From Methylobacter luteus IMV-B-3098 (GTDB lineage Bacteria; Pseudomonadota; Gammaproteobacteria; Methylococcales; Methylomonadaceae), in assembly GCF_000427625.1 (NCBI RefSeq), contig NZ_KE386569.1:931376-995375 (forward strand): a stretch of 64,000 nt of DNA, given 5' to 3'. Shown here in pieces: positions 1-8,591 of the stretch (positions are counted from its first letter, which is position 1; every line of letters begins with the position of its first letter). The position numbers and the translations under genes are program-made. The notes beneath the pieces are model-generated. The model did not search any database. It was not told the origin of the DNA and was given only the letters and a program-made list of their open reading frames with translations.

Positions 1-1
1 T

Positions 2-391
2 TACTGCGCGGCGGATTTTGACGCATTCTGGCGCTGGCACAGCTTGCGCAGGTCGCTGGCGACTCTGCTTTTGGTGAACAACCCCGATACCCAGCGCTTT
101 GGCAGCGTCCAGATTGCCGCGGAAGGGCAAATTATCCGCTTCGACGAAAAAAAGGAAGGCGCGAAACCCGGTTTAATCAATGCCGGCCTTTATCTTATTA
201 AAAGGGCTCTTCTTAAGTCGATTCCCGAATCAGGTTCAGTTTCTCTGGAGCGGGAAATTTTTCCTAGATGGATTGGAATGGATTTCTACGGTTATCAGGT
301 GACCGGTCCTTTTCTGGATATCGGCACGCCTGAATCTTATGCATCGGCGGAGATTTTTTTCGCCAATATCAATAAGCTCCAGCATGAATAA
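2..391 (+). CDS. hddC: Sugar-1-phosphate nucleotidyltransferase, C-terminal part (probable D-glycero-alpha-D-manno-heptose-1-phosphate guanylyltransferase)
   Basis: The open frame runs off the left edge, so only about 129 C-terminal residues are seen. It keeps the late features of the NTP-transferase fold: YCAADF and FWRWH, then NAGLYL, a SLEREIFP segment, and FLDIGTPESY near the end, typical of GDP-mannose-pyrophosphorylase-like enzymes. Known family role: transfer of GMP to D-glycero-D-manno-heptose-1-phosphate, giving GDP-heptose. The assignment as HddC rather than a generic mannose or glucose enzyme rests on the next three genes, which encode the rest of that pathway. The stop overlaps the start of gmhB by 8 bases, so the two are probably translationally coupled. 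Confidence 0.8.
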   Translation, partial: YCAADFDAFWRWHSLRRSLATLLLVNNPDTQRFGSVQIAAEGQIIRFDEKKEGAKPGLINAGLYLIKRALLKSIPESGSVSLEREIFPRWIGMDFYGYQVTGPFLDIGTPESYASAEIFFANINKLQHE

Positions 392-944
392 GCGTCGTTT
401 CGTATTACTTGATCGTGACGGGACTCTTATTGTCGAGCGCAATTATCTTTCGGACCCGGCTGAAGTCCAATTGCTCCCAGGCGCGGCAAGCGGTTTAAGA
501 AAAATGAGCGAACTGGGGCTCGGGTTAGCGGTGATTACGAATCAGTCAGCCATCGGTCGAGGATTTATTGATGAGCTGCGACTTAAGCAGATCCACAACC
601 GGATGTGCGAACTGCTGCAACAGGAGAATATCAGTCTGGATGGCATTTATTTTTGCCCGCATCTGCCCGAGGACAACTGTGACTGCCGAAAACCCAACGT
701 GGCTTTACCGAATATTGCGGCGAGCGAGTTGGGGTTCAATGTCCGGGATAGCTTTGTTATCGGAGACAAAGAGTGTGATATCGATATGGGACGACGGCTT
801 GGCGCAACCACATTCCTGGTTCTTACCGGTTATGGAAAGAAGACCGATGCCAACCGGGCGGCACGCCCCGACTATGTGGCTGCCGATCTGGACCAGGCAG
901 CGATCATGATTGATCGCTTGCTGCAAAACAAGCGTTCTCCCTAA
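384..944 (+). CDS. gmhB: D-glycero-D-manno-heptose 1,7-bisphosphate 7-phosphatase (HAD family)
   Basis: 186 aa from the ATG at 384; an upstream in-frame ATG at 339 would add 15 residues buried in hddC and is less likely. The HAD motif LLDRDGTL carries the nucleophile D10 and acid D12; TNQS at 52-55 is motif II. The CPH...CDC cluster (C91, H93, C99, C101) matches the zinc loop of GmhB enzymes, and CRKP follows it. It removes the 7-phosphate from heptose 1,7-bisphosphate in the cytoplasm. It overlaps hddC and lies upstream of gmhA and hddA. The last ~47 bases of its coding region are found again, 42/47 identical, just upstream of gmhA. Confidence 0.9.
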   Translation: MNKRRFVLLDRDGTLIVERNYLSDPAEVQLLPGAASGLRKMSELGLGLAVITNQSAIGRGFIDELRLKQIHNRMCELLQQENISLDGIYFCPHLPEDNCDCRKPNVALPNIAASELGFNVRDSFVIGDKECDIDMGRRLGATTFLVLTGYGKKTDANRAARPDYVAADLDQAAIMIDRLLQNKRSP

Positions 945-1052
945 ATCTTGATTGCCAAGCTGATCGTGTGCAACCGGCGGGGAGGAGCAACCCGGCCTCA
1001 GCCGTTAAAAGCTCCGGTCCGGCCCGGCGATTATTTGTACCGGGTTCAAAAT

Positions 1053-1127
1053 GTAGGTGCGAATTCATTCGCACTATTATTTTTCGGTGCGAATGCCCTA
1101 GGGGACACAAGCGAATTCGCGTCTACA
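1053..1127. repeat. REP-type palindromic pair
   Basis: The perfect imperfect-loop palindrome GTGCGAATTCATTCGCAC lies at 1058-1075, preceded by TGTAG. An inverted relative, GCGAATTCGCGTCTACA, lies at 1111-1127, so the two can pair as a longer hairpin. The same 18-mer occurs again at 6903-6920. Arrangement as an inverted pair is typical of bacterial REP/BIME elements. Confidence 0.75.
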
Positions 1128-1186
1128 ACGTCCGCCCCTGATCAAGCCCATTCCCCATTGTTCTGAATAGATGTTAAGCAATATTG

Positions 1187-1396
1187 CTTAGGTATTCGTA
1201 CCACTTTAATGTCAAGCAAAAATCAAGAACAATGACTCTAAGCCAATTGCATGAAATACAAGGACAACTAAGTTGGGAAGCTAGAGGTTCGGGTGAAAAA
1301 TCCCAAAAGCCGGAGCGTGCTTATACAATTTGAAGGGCTGCCGCTTTACTGAACGGAAATTGAAGAACACATGCAAGCAGGGCATCAGAAAAAGAT
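1187..1396 (+). repeat. Degenerate intergenic repeat, copy 1 of 3
   Basis: Begins CTTAGGTATTCGTACC and ends near ATCAGAAAAAGAT. It aligns, with many changes, to 7172-7373 and 30279-30486. Shared blocks include the opening 16-mer, a GGGAAGCTA block (copies 1 and 2), and a TTTACT..AC.GAAATT.AA block. In copies 1 and 2 the blocks can be read as broken protein (VERLQLYSTEIKK-like), suggesting a decayed gene, perhaps of a mobile element; the family is not recognised. Confidence 0.55.
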
Positions 1397-1520
1397 TATG
1401 ACTATCAGCGGATTTGCGAGGAATACGAGCCAGAAACAGCGCTTTTTTAAAGCGGCCTTGAAGTGCGGATATTCATAAGAAAATCGATGCTGATCAAGTG
1501 GCGCGGTTTCACTGCGCAAT

Positions 1521-1567
1521 TGCTGATTTGGACCCGGCAGCGATCATGATTGATCGTCTGCTGCAAA
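1521..1567 (+). pseudogene. Duplicated 3' end of gmhB
   Basis: Matches 881-927 inside gmhB at 42 of 47 positions, including the exact 20-mer GCAGCGATCATGATTGATCG. The mismatches at 884, 888 and in the CTTG/TCTG pair suggest an old duplication or the tail of a former second allele. It directly precedes the AAGGAG ribosome site of gmhA, so this was probably the original gmhB-gmhA junction. Confidence 0.8.
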
Positions 1568-1585
1568 CATCAAGGAGATTGAGGT

Positions 1586-2182
1586 ATGAATACGCAAATT
1601 CAGATAAACGATAGGGCAAGAGCGCACCTGATTCAAAGTGCGGAGACCAAGCATCGGGTTGCGGAACAATGCATTGAATCCATAGTGAATGCCGCTCAAT
1701 TGATAGCAGAATCATTCAAGTCAGGCGAAAAGTTGCTGTTGTGCGGTAACGGGGGAAGCGCCGCGGACTGTCAACACATTGCGGCCGAGTTTACGAGCAC
1801 GCTGACGCAGGATTTCAGGCGTCCGGGATTGAAGGCTATCGCTTTAACGACAGACACTTCCTTTCTGACGGCTTATTCGAACGACTTCGGTTTTGAAGGC
1901 ATTTTCGCCAGGCAAGTGGAGACATTGGGCGTTCCGGGCGACATACTGATCGGCATCAGCACCAGCGGCAACTCCAGAAACGTGATCCTGGCCGTGGAAG
2001 CCGCAAGGAAAAACAACATGCGAACTATCGGCCTGACAGGAAGCGGTGGCCGACTTCCCGACATGATGGATATCGCGATCACTGTTCCCAGCAAAAGCAC
2101 CCAGCATATTCAAGAGGCGCACATTACGATCGGGCATATATTGTGCGATCTGGTGGAGTGTTGCCTATTTGATGGAAAATAA
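1586..2182 (+). CDS. gmhA: Sedoheptulose-7-phosphate isomerase (phosphoheptose isomerase)
   Basis: 198 aa, the normal GmhA length, a single SIS domain. The phosphate-binding loop CGNGGSAADCQH is at about 53-64, followed by AAEF with the expected zinc-ligand positions, and a second sugar-phosphate loop (ISTSGNS) near the middle. It converts sedoheptulose-7-phosphate to D-glycero-D-manno-heptose-7-phosphate, the first pathway step. AAGGAG lies about ten bases before the ATG. It is followed after 12 bases by hddA. Confidence 0.92.
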   Translation: MNTQIQINDRARAHLIQSAETKHRVAEQCIESIVNAAQLIAESFKSGEKLLLCGNGGSAADCQHIAAEFTSTLTQDFRRPGLKAIALTTDTSFLTAYSNDFGFEGIFARQVETLGVPGDILIGISTSGNSRNVILAVEAARKNNMRTIGLTGSGGRLPDMMDIAITVPSKSTQHIQEAHITIGHILCDLVECCLFDGK

Positions 2183-2194
2183 GAGGGCCAGCCA

Positions 2195-3253
2195 ATGATT
2201 ATGAGCAGAACACCCTTCCGGATTTCCTTTTTTGGCGGCGGCACCGACTATCCGCCATGGTATCGGCAGTACGGGGGAAGCGTACTGGTCACCACCATAG
2301 ATAAATACTGTTACCTGGCCTGTCGTTATTACCCGCCTTTCTTTGATCATAGTTACCGCATTTCCTACATCAAGAGTGAAAACTGCCAATCCATTGATGA
2401 GATATCCCATCCTGCCGTGAAGGGGGTATTGCGCTATCTGAACTGGGATCGCGGGCTTGAAATCCATCATGTCGGCGATCTGCCTGCGCGTGGAGGCATG
2501 GGGTCAAGCTCCACTTTTACGGTCGGCCTTCTGCATGCGCTCTATGGACTGAAGGGCAAGATGCCCAGCAAGCAGCAATTAGCGATGGAGAGTATTCACA
2601 TCGAGCAGGAAATACTGCGGGAAACCGTCGGATCACAGGATCAGACCTCAGCCGCCTATGGAGGTTTGAACCACATCATATTTTCTCCCAATGGTGAGAT
2701 CTCGGTAAGACCCTTAACCCTTTCGACTGAGCGAATCCAGGAACTGGAATCACATCTGATGCTTTTCTATACGGGCATCAAGCGTACCGCATCCGATGTG
2801 GCGCAAAGCTATGTCAACAATATTGATGAAAAAAGCCAGCTCATGCATGCCCTGACTGCCATGGTCAATGAAGGCATTTCGATCCTGCATAGCGAGCAGG
2901 ATATTGCGGAGTTCGGCAAATTGCTCAATGAAGCGTGGCAGATCAAACGCCGGTTCAGCGCCAAAGTCACTAATTCGCAGGTTGACGAGATGTACGGCCG
3001 GGCAATTTCGGCGGGCGCGCTTGGGGGGAAAATTCTGGGGGCCGGCGGCGGAGGCTTTATGATGCTGTTTGTTCCGCCTGATCGCCAAAGACAAGTGCGC
3101 GAGAAATTAAATAATTTCATCCATGTTCCTTTTAAATTTGAGTTCTCGGGCAGCCAGATCATTTTTTATGATTCGGAGCAGGATTTCTCCGCATCGGAAA
3201 AGGAGCGGAGGTCTCTGCCGATACAGCAGTTCAGGGAACACGACTCTGTGTAA
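2195..3253 (+). CDS. hddA: D-glycero-alpha-D-manno-heptose-7-phosphate kinase (GHMP family)
   Basis: 352 aa GHMP kinase. The N-terminal RTPFRISFFGGGTDYP is characteristic of heptose kinases; the ATP loop RGGMGSSSTF sits at 99-108 and the third GHMP motif KILGAGGGGF at 279-288. It phosphorylates heptose-7-phosphate at C1 in the alpha configuration, the GDP-heptose branch, as opposed to the beta branch of LPS core. Start at 2195; an ATG at 2201 is an alternative. With hddC, gmhB and gmhA it completes the GDP-heptose route. Confidence 0.88.
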   Translation: MIMSRTPFRISFFGGGTDYPPWYRQYGGSVLVTTIDKYCYLACRYYPPFFDHSYRISYIKSENCQSIDEISHPAVKGVLRYLNWDRGLEIHHVGDLPARGGMGSSSTFTVGLLHALYGLKGKMPSKQQLAMESIHIEQEILRETVGSQDQTSAAYGGLNHIIFSPNGEISVRPLTLSTERIQELESHLMLFYTGIKRTASDVAQSYVNNIDEKSQLMHALTAMVNEGISILHSEQDIAEFGKLLNEAWQIKRRFSAKVTNSQVDEMYGRAISAGALGGKILGAGGGGFMMLFVPPDRQRQVREKLNNFIHVPFKFEFSGSQIIFYDSEQDFSASEKERRSLPIQQFREHDSV

Positions 3254-3321
3254 TCGTAGAGCCAGTATTGTCGCGCCCGATTCATGACCCAGAGTTAGCC
3301 TTTATGCTTAAGGAGAAGTCA

Positions 3322-4491
3322 TTGAAAGTTTCGTTGCTTACGGGGGGAGGCGATAAGCCATACGCACTAGGCTTATTGGATGCCCTGGTATCCAAGGGAA
3401 TGATTGTCGACTTCATAGGCAGTGATGAACTTGGGACTGCCGAGATTGTGCATCACGAAAATGTCAATTTTTTGAATCTGCGAGGCAGCCAGAACCCCGA
3501 CGTATCTGTCCTGCAAAAATGTGCCCGCGTATCGAGATATTATTTTCGGCTTCTGCAGTATGCGGCGACAACTGACTCAGGATTATTCCATATTTTGTGG
3601 ACAAACCGGTTTCCATTGCTGGATCGGGTGATATTGAATTTCTATTATAAGTTCCTGGGTAAAAGGTTGATCCTTACCGCGCACAATGTAAACGAAAAGG
3701 AAAGAGATGGCGGCGACGGCCTGTTCAACAGGCTCACCCTAAGGACTTTATACACCTTGATGGACCATATTTTTGTTCATACAAATAAAATGAAAGATCA
3801 GTTGAATAAGGAATTCAACGTCAAAGAGGCGAAAGTCAGCGTCATCCCATTTGGAATCAATAACACAGTACCCAGTTCTGAACTGACAAAACCAGAGGCG
3901 AGAGACAGACTGCAACTGGATGAACGCCATAAGGTAATGCTTTTTTTTGGAAATATCGCTCCTTATAAAGGTTTGGACAGTGCAATAGATGCTTTGGATC
4001 GCCTGAAGGTTAAAGATGACAGTTATCGGTTAGTAATAGCCGGACAAGTGAAGGGCTGCCAGGAATACTGGAATTTGATTGAGCGCGCTATAGAGGAGCG
4101 CAATCTTGGCGAGCATGTAATAAAGAAAATCGAACATATACCCGACGAAATTGTGGAGGTTTATTTTAAAGCCGCGGACGTTCTGATTTTGCCCTATAAA
4201 TTTATTTATCAAAGCGGCGTTCTTTTCCTGTCATACAACTTTGGACTTCCGGTGATTGCGACGGATGTCGGCTCGCTCAGCGAGGATATTCTGGAAGGCA
4301 GGACAGGGATGATATGCCGCGCGGGCGATAGCACCGAACTGGCTAATACGATCGACAGGTATTTTGACAGCAGGCTTTTCAGAGACTCGGAAAACGCCAG
4401 AATGGATATCCAGGCGTTTGGAAACAGCAATTACTCCTGGCAGGAAGTCGCAAAAATAATTCACCCGGTATACGATTCCATGATGAAGTAG
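3322..4491 (+). CDS. Glycosyltransferase, GT4-like
   Basis: About 389 aa from a TTG at 3322, chosen because AAGGAG lies 6 bases upstream and the protein then begins with the usual beta-strand and glycine loop (KVSLLTGGGDKPYALGLLDAL). An ATG at 3304 and a TTG at 3268 are upstream alternatives. The C-terminal half shows the GT-B donor-binding pattern: FFGNIAPYKGLD, then VLILPYKFIYQSGVLFLSYNFGLPVIATDVGSLSE. Predicted to add a sugar to a lipid-linked repeat unit at the inner membrane. Donor and acceptor cannot be read from sequence; it follows the GDP-heptose genes, so heptose transfer is possible. Confidence 0.8.
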   Translation: MKVSLLTGGGDKPYALGLLDALVSKGMIVDFIGSDELGTAEIVHHENVNFLNLRGSQNPDVSVLQKCARVSRYYFRLLQYAATTDSGLFHILWTNRFPLLDRVILNFYYKFLGKRLILTAHNVNEKERDGGDGLFNRLTLRTLYTLMDHIFVHTNKMKDQLNKEFNVKEAKVSVIPFGINNTVPSSELTKPEARDRLQLDERHKVMLFFGNIAPYKGLDSAIDALDRLKVKDDSYRLVIAGQVKGCQEYWNLIERAIEERNLGEHVIKKIEHIPDEIVEVYFKAADVLILPYKFIYQSGVLFLSYNFGLPVIATDVGSLSEDILEGRTGMICRAGDSTELANTIDRYFDSRLFRDSENARMDIQAFGNSNYSWQEVAKIIHPVYDSMMK

Positions 4492-4608
4492 CGCGATTAT
4501 GCTTTTCTAAGCAGGAAAGCTTTCTCAGGGTTATTGCCCTGTCGGCATGATCTTTTTATCCACATTTAAAAACACTACCCATATCAAATTGGGTGAGGAG
4601 AATTGGTT

Positions 4609-5331
4609 GTGGAAAGAAATGACATGAACAGCAAAGCGTCTTGGTACGATGATATCTACAAAAAACATAAGACTGGCGAGAAGGCGTGCGGCATCTCCGT
4701 GAATAATATGGAGAAAGCGCGGTCACTCGTGAAGCAGATATGGAAAAGCTTTAATCTTCGTCCGATGAGGGGTGAAACCTCGGTCCTTGATCTTGGGTGC
4801 GGCCTGGGTTTCGTTTCCGAGGCGCTCAGGGAAGCGGGCGGAAATGTGACGGGTATAGATATGTCCAGCGTTGCTATTGAGTCCGCCAGGACATCATTTC
4901 CATTAGTAGCGTATGAGTGCGCTTCATTTGAGGAAATTATTCACGGACAGCGCAAATTCGACATCATTTGGGCATTGGATTTTTCTGTGCTCAATACAGA
5001 TGACATGGAGGCTATTGGTAATGATTTTATTCGTCCATGCCTTGATATTATGAATGATGACGGGATTCTGATAATCGGCTGGCATACAAATCTTACTGGT
5101 CAGCGGATTGATAACTGGATTCACTGGGATAATGCTTCAATCAGAAAATTAAAGGAGAACTTTCGGTTATTAGGCCCTCGGATCGTGAAGTTCAAATCAG
5201 AACTTCTGAATGGGATGATTCTGTATGGATATCGCTTCATCGTAAGGTATGGGATTTCGAGCCTTGTGAAATCGATACCTCTCTATTTGCTTTTAAGAAA
5301 ATCATCAAATGACTTATATGCTTATGCATAA
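4609..5331 (+). CDS. Class I SAM-dependent methyltransferase
   Basis: 240 aa from the GTG at 4609, which has GGAG 8 bases upstream; the TTG at 4603 is too close to it. Motif I is VLDLGCGLGFVSEALREAGG, followed by VTGIDMSSVAIESAR, the ribose-binding acidic strand. FDIIWALDFSVLNTDD corresponds to motif II. A hydrophobic stretch near the C-terminus (SSLVKSIPLYLLL) may touch the membrane. Within a glycan cluster it probably O-methylates a sugar, perhaps capping a chain; the acceptor is unknown. Confidence 0.78.
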   Translation: MERNDMNSKASWYDDIYKKHKTGEKACGISVNNMEKARSLVKQIWKSFNLRPMRGETSVLDLGCGLGFVSEALREAGGNVTGIDMSSVAIESARTSFPLVAYECASFEEIIHGQRKFDIIWALDFSVLNTDDMEAIGNDFIRPCLDIMNDDGILIIGWHTNLTGQRIDNWIHWDNASIRKLKENFRLLGPRIVKFKSELLNGMILYGYRFIVRYGISSLVKSIPLYLLLRKSSNDLYAYA

Positions 5332-5395
5332 GGTCTGTTGTCAATTTAAGCGAACCGGGCACATGCAAGGTTAGGGCGGAGAATCGAGAACCATT

Positions 5396-6814
5396 ATGCC
5401 ACCATCCATTGCTCTTCTATTGTGCAGCGTATGTATTGTTGTCGCGTTCATTACCGACTATCGCCGGGAGCCCAATGTCTCGCACGCTCTTTGGGTTCCC
5501 TTGATCTGGCTGGCGATAGTGGCATCGAGGCCGGTTGGCGAGTGGATTAATCCCCGTGGCGAGTTCAGTTTGCATCCGGAAGAAGGAAGCGCTATTGATC
5601 AAGGTTTTCTGATTGTATTGATGTGCCTTGCCGCATTCATATTGCGAAAGCGGCATTTTCGCCTGACTCAGTGGTGGAGCGGTAATTTATGGCTTTTCCT
5701 GTTCCTGTTGTTCTGTGGAATTAGCATAGCCTGGTCGGATTTTCCCTGGGTGGCCTTTAAAAGGTGGGTTAGAGCCATTGGCAGTCTGATGGTGATTTTT
5801 GTCGTATTGACGGAAAGCAATCCGATTGCGGCCATAGGGGCGCTCGTCAGGCGATGTACCTATATACTCATTCCGATGTCTGTGGTACTTATCAAGTATT
5901 ATCGGTATATGGCGGTTGAATACAATGTCTGGACAGGCCAGGAGTACCTCGCGGGCGTCACGACCGACAAGAATGCGCTTGGCCGGTTATGCCTGGTTGC
6001 CGGACTGTTTCTTTTCTGGGATCTCATCAAGACACGGCATGATAAGTTTTATGGCCTCTTGAGGCTCAATAGATACATTAACATCACTTTATTGGTAATG
6101 ACGCTGTGGCTTTTGTTGAAATCCCATAGCTCGACTTCGCTCGGTTCGATGATCATTGGTATTTTCCTTGTCATCGGGCTCGGCTTCCCGTTCGTTAAAG
6201 CCAATGTAAAATACATTGGCACTTTCATCGTTTTGTCGATATCGACAATTTTTATTCTCGATCAGGTATTCGGATTAACAGAATATGTGGTGACAAAGGT
6301 TCTGGGCCGCAATATGACTTTCACCGATAGAAGCTTTGTCTGGAGGGATCTCCTGATGATGGACACGGCCCCGCTTCTGGGGGTGGGCTATGATAGCTTC
6401 TGGCTGGGAGAAAGATTGGCATTTTTTTCATACAAGCACCGGGTTAATGAGGCTCATAATGGTTATCTGGAGGTTTATCTTGAGCTTGGCGTGGCAGGCC
6501 TGGTTCTGCTTGGGGGATTTCTGTTTAGTACCTTCTACAGAGTAAAGCAATCCCTCATCGTAAACTTCGATTTTGGCAGGGTACGGTTCGCGCTATTGGT
6601 TATTTTTCTTCTCTACAATGTGACCGAAAGCGCCTACAAGGCATCGACCCTGATGTTTTTTATGCTGATCGTGCTTGCTATTGAGGTGCCGGGCCAATCA
6701 TATTCGCAAAATCCCGCAAAAGCAGTGCCCAGTCCCGCGACGCCGACGAGCAGGCCGAGGCGTTTGGTCTGGCGTTACAAGAACAGCGGCCTCAAGGAAC
6801 CCAAGAGCCTCTAG
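5396..6814 (+). CDS. O-antigen polymerase/ligase family membrane protein (Wzy/WaaL type)
   Basis: 472 aa with roughly ten hydrophobic segments. The Wzy_C-type region is clear: DRSFVWRDLLMMDTAPLLG, GVGYDSFW, and NEAHNGYLEVYLELGVAGL, whose HN pair is a hallmark. The C-terminal 40 residues are polar and Pro/Arg-rich, so cytoplasmic. Such proteins polymerise undecaprenyl-linked repeat units in the periplasm or ligate them to lipid A. With a Wzx flippase and Wza-like protein further along, polymerase is the likelier role. Weak ribosome site. Confidence 0.82.
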   Translation: MPPSIALLLCSVCIVVAFITDYRREPNVSHALWVPLIWLAIVASRPVGEWINPRGEFSLHPEEGSAIDQGFLIVLMCLAAFILRKRHFRLTQWWSGNLWLFLFLLFCGISIAWSDFPWVAFKRWVRAIGSLMVIFVVLTESNPIAAIGALVRRCTYILIPMSVVLIKYYRYMAVEYNVWTGQEYLAGVTTDKNALGRLCLVAGLFLFWDLIKTRHDKFYGLLRLNRYINITLLVMTLWLLLKSHSSTSLGSMIIGIFLVIGLGFPFVKANVKYIGTFIVLSISTIFILDQVFGLTEYVVTKVLGRNMTFTDRSFVWRDLLMMDTAPLLGVGYDSFWLGERLAFFSYKHRVNEAHNGYLEVYLELGVAGLVLLGGFLFSTFYRVKQSLIVNFDFGRVRFALLVIFLLYNVTESAYKASTLMFFMLIVLAIEVPGQSYSQNPAKAVPSPATPTSRPRRLVWRYKNSGLKEPKSL

Positions 6815-6895
6815 TTTGAATCGTTCACCACGAACGCGCGGTGGTCGCGAAGGCTTTGACATTTGAGTGTCCTTTACCGAAAGCGGCCCCATGCG

Positions 6896-6967
6896 CTTGT
6901 AGGTGCGAATTCATTCGCACTAAATGGCTGGCAAGGCGTCTCGGGTCGAATTAATTCGACCCTACAG
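6896..6967. repeat. REP-type palindromes
   Basis: TGTAGGTGCGAATTCATTCG is the same element as at 1053. It is followed 22 bases later by the perfect 20-base palindrome GGGTCGAATTAATTCGACCC at 6943-6962 and then CCTACA, so the outer TGTAGG and CCTACA also pair. A degenerate relative occurs at 40913-40954. Confidence 0.75.
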
Positions 6968-7171
6968 GTGCATGGATAAATTATCTGAGTAACATTATAG
7001 GGTAACAGTATGAATTTATTCGTATTCTCTGTCGTTTCATGGAGTATCCCGGCTAGTCGTACCCCCAAGCAAGAAAGCTGTTGCAGGAGCGATGCCCCAT
7101 GGCTGCCTGGCGATGCGCCCATCCCGGAAAGTTGTTTTTTAGCCAAATTCCCAGGTCAATATGTAACATCA

Positions 7172-7373
7172 CTTAAGTATTCGCACCCATTGTAGGGCTG
7201 AGTCTGAATCTAGAATAATAACGCCTAAGGCAATGCACAAAAACGCAGCTAAATTGGGAAGCTAAATTTGAAGCGGTCAAGTCAAGGGGCTGGAAGTTTT
7301 TTAAATACGTTGAAAGGCTGCAGCTTTACTCAACAGAAATTAAAAAACAGACACAGCCGCCTATCAGAAATTG
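7172..7373 (+). repeat. Degenerate intergenic repeat, copy 2 of 3
   Basis: Begins CTTAAGTATTCGCACCCATT and ends near TATCAGAAATTGG. One frame stays open for about 38 codons (LNWEAKFEAVKSRGW... then VERLQLYSTEIKKQTQ), which makes this the best-preserved copy and suggests a former coding sequence. Compare 1187-1396 and 30279-30486. Confidence 0.55.
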
Positions 7374-7535
7374 GTAAGCATTTATACACTGGAGCAGAAG
7401 CTCTAAAAGCCCCCTATAGACCATCAGATAGATTGCACGATTTTTTGAACGTACTCATAACGGCATAAAACGGAGCCTTGACTGTCATGTTAAGGCTGTT
7501 CTCAATCAAGCCCCGGATATTTTGGTTAGAAGCTA

Positions 7536-8588
7536 ATGAATGCAGAACATCAGAGTCTACAGGCTGAAAGAATTTTAGTGACCGGTTCGAATGGATTCAT
7601 CGGTACAAAAGTAGTTGAAACTTTACTCGCAAACGGTTTTATGAAACTGCGTTGTTTCGTGCGTCCATCCAGTCAAATCGGGCGCCTGGAAGATGTCTTG
7701 CGCAGATATCCGGCAGGGGGAGACGTGGAACTGGTTTCAGGCGATCTTCTTTCACGGGATGACTGCGCGCGAGCCGCCAAGGGCGTCTCAATTGTTTATC
7801 ATCTTGCAGCCGGGTCGGATAAATCATTTGCCGGAGCTTTCATGAACTCGGCCCTGGCCACCCGGAACCTTGTGGAGGCTTTCCTGGAGCAGGGGCGCCC
7901 CAGGCGCTTCGTGAACGTCAGTTCGTTCGCTGTCTACTCGAACCTGCACATGAAGCGGGGCGCTTCGCTCGACGAGAACTGCCCATTGGAAGATGCGCCG
8001 CAGGAACGGTATGACGCGTATGGCTTCGGAAAGCTCAAGCAGGAGGAAGTCGTCAGGGAATACGGAAAAACATCGGGTCTGCCTTACGTGATCCTGCGGC
8101 CGGGGACCGTATTCGGCCCGGGCAAAAAGAATTTGAGCGGGCGAGTGGGGATCGATACGTTTGGTTTCTTTATGCTCATGGGCGGATCGAATCCGCTGCC
8201 GCTGACTTATGTCGACAACTGCGCGGAAGCCATTGTTCTGGCAGGGCTGGAAAAAGGCGTTGAAGGCGAAACCTTCAACGTTGTGGACGATGATCTGCTG
8301 ACCGGCAGGCAATTCCTGTCTGCTTACAAGAAGCATGTGAACAGGTTTTTCTCAGTCTGGATTCCTTACCCGCTGGCCTATGGCTTATGCGTGTTGTGGG
8401 AAAAGTATGCCACATGGTCAAAAGGCCAGTTGCCCCCTGTCTTCAACCGGCGCCGATGCGCCGCGGAGTGGAAAGAGAACCGCTTCCCTAATGTAAAAAT
8501 CCGTCAGAGGCTGGGCTGGGAGCCGCGAGTCAACATTAATGATGCCATGACCTCTTTTTTGAGCCAATTTGAATCAGGGAGTAAGTAG
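7536..8588 (+). CDS. NAD(P)-dependent epimerase/dehydratase (extended SDR)
   Basis: 350 aa. The Rossmann motif GSNGFIG is at about 17-23, the serine strand appears as FVNVSSFAVYS, and the catalytic Tyr-Lys pair is in YDAYGFGKLKQEE. ILRPGTVFGPG is a conserved substrate-side segment. Such enzymes epimerise, reduce or dehydrate nucleotide sugars. Divergence after residue 250 (a hydrophobic WIPYPLAYGLCVLW) is seen in several polysaccharide-locus members. Ends 3 bases before the Gfo/Idh/MocA gene, so they are likely co-translated and may act in sequence on one sugar. Confidence 0.8.
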   Translation: MNAEHQSLQAERILVTGSNGFIGTKVVETLLANGFMKLRCFVRPSSQIGRLEDVLRRYPAGGDVELVSGDLLSRDDCARAAKGVSIVYHLAAGSDKSFAGAFMNSALATRNLVEAFLEQGRPRRFVNVSSFAVYSNLHMKRGASLDENCPLEDAPQERYDAYGFGKLKQEEVVREYGKTSGLPYVILRPGTVFGPGKKNLSGRVGIDTFGFFMLMGGSNPLPLTYVDNCAEAIVLAGLEKGVEGETFNVVDDDLLTGRQFLSAYKKHVNRFFSVWIPYPLAYGLCVLWEKYATWSKGQLPPVFNRRRCAAEWKENRFPNVKIRQRLGWEPRVNINDAMTSFLSQFESGSK

Positions 8589-8591
8589 ACT

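Larger units (their letters stand above)
945..1585 (+). other. Intergenic scar between gmhB and gmhA
   Basis: About 640 bases without a convincing gene, splitting an otherwise tight heptose operon. It contains a REP-type palindrome pair, one copy of a degenerate repeat seen three times in this window, and a copy of the gmhB 3' end that leads straight into the gmhA ribosome site. Short frames here lack ribosome sites and homology. Confidence 0.7.
6815..7535. other. Intergenic region with REP palindromes and a decayed repeat
   Basis: About 720 bases between the polymerase and the epimerase gene. Holds two palindromes (6903-6920 and 6943-6962) and copy 2 of the degenerate repeat. A 66-aa frame at 7268-7468 overlaps the repeat, has no ribosome site and is not called. 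A promoter for the next operon probably lies in its right end, but no confident -35/-10 pair is seen. Confidence 0.6.

Noticed and set aside
7268-7468. 66-codon frame between polymerase and epimerase genes
   Set aside because: Overlaps the degenerate repeat in another frame from its best protein-like reading and has no ribosome site.
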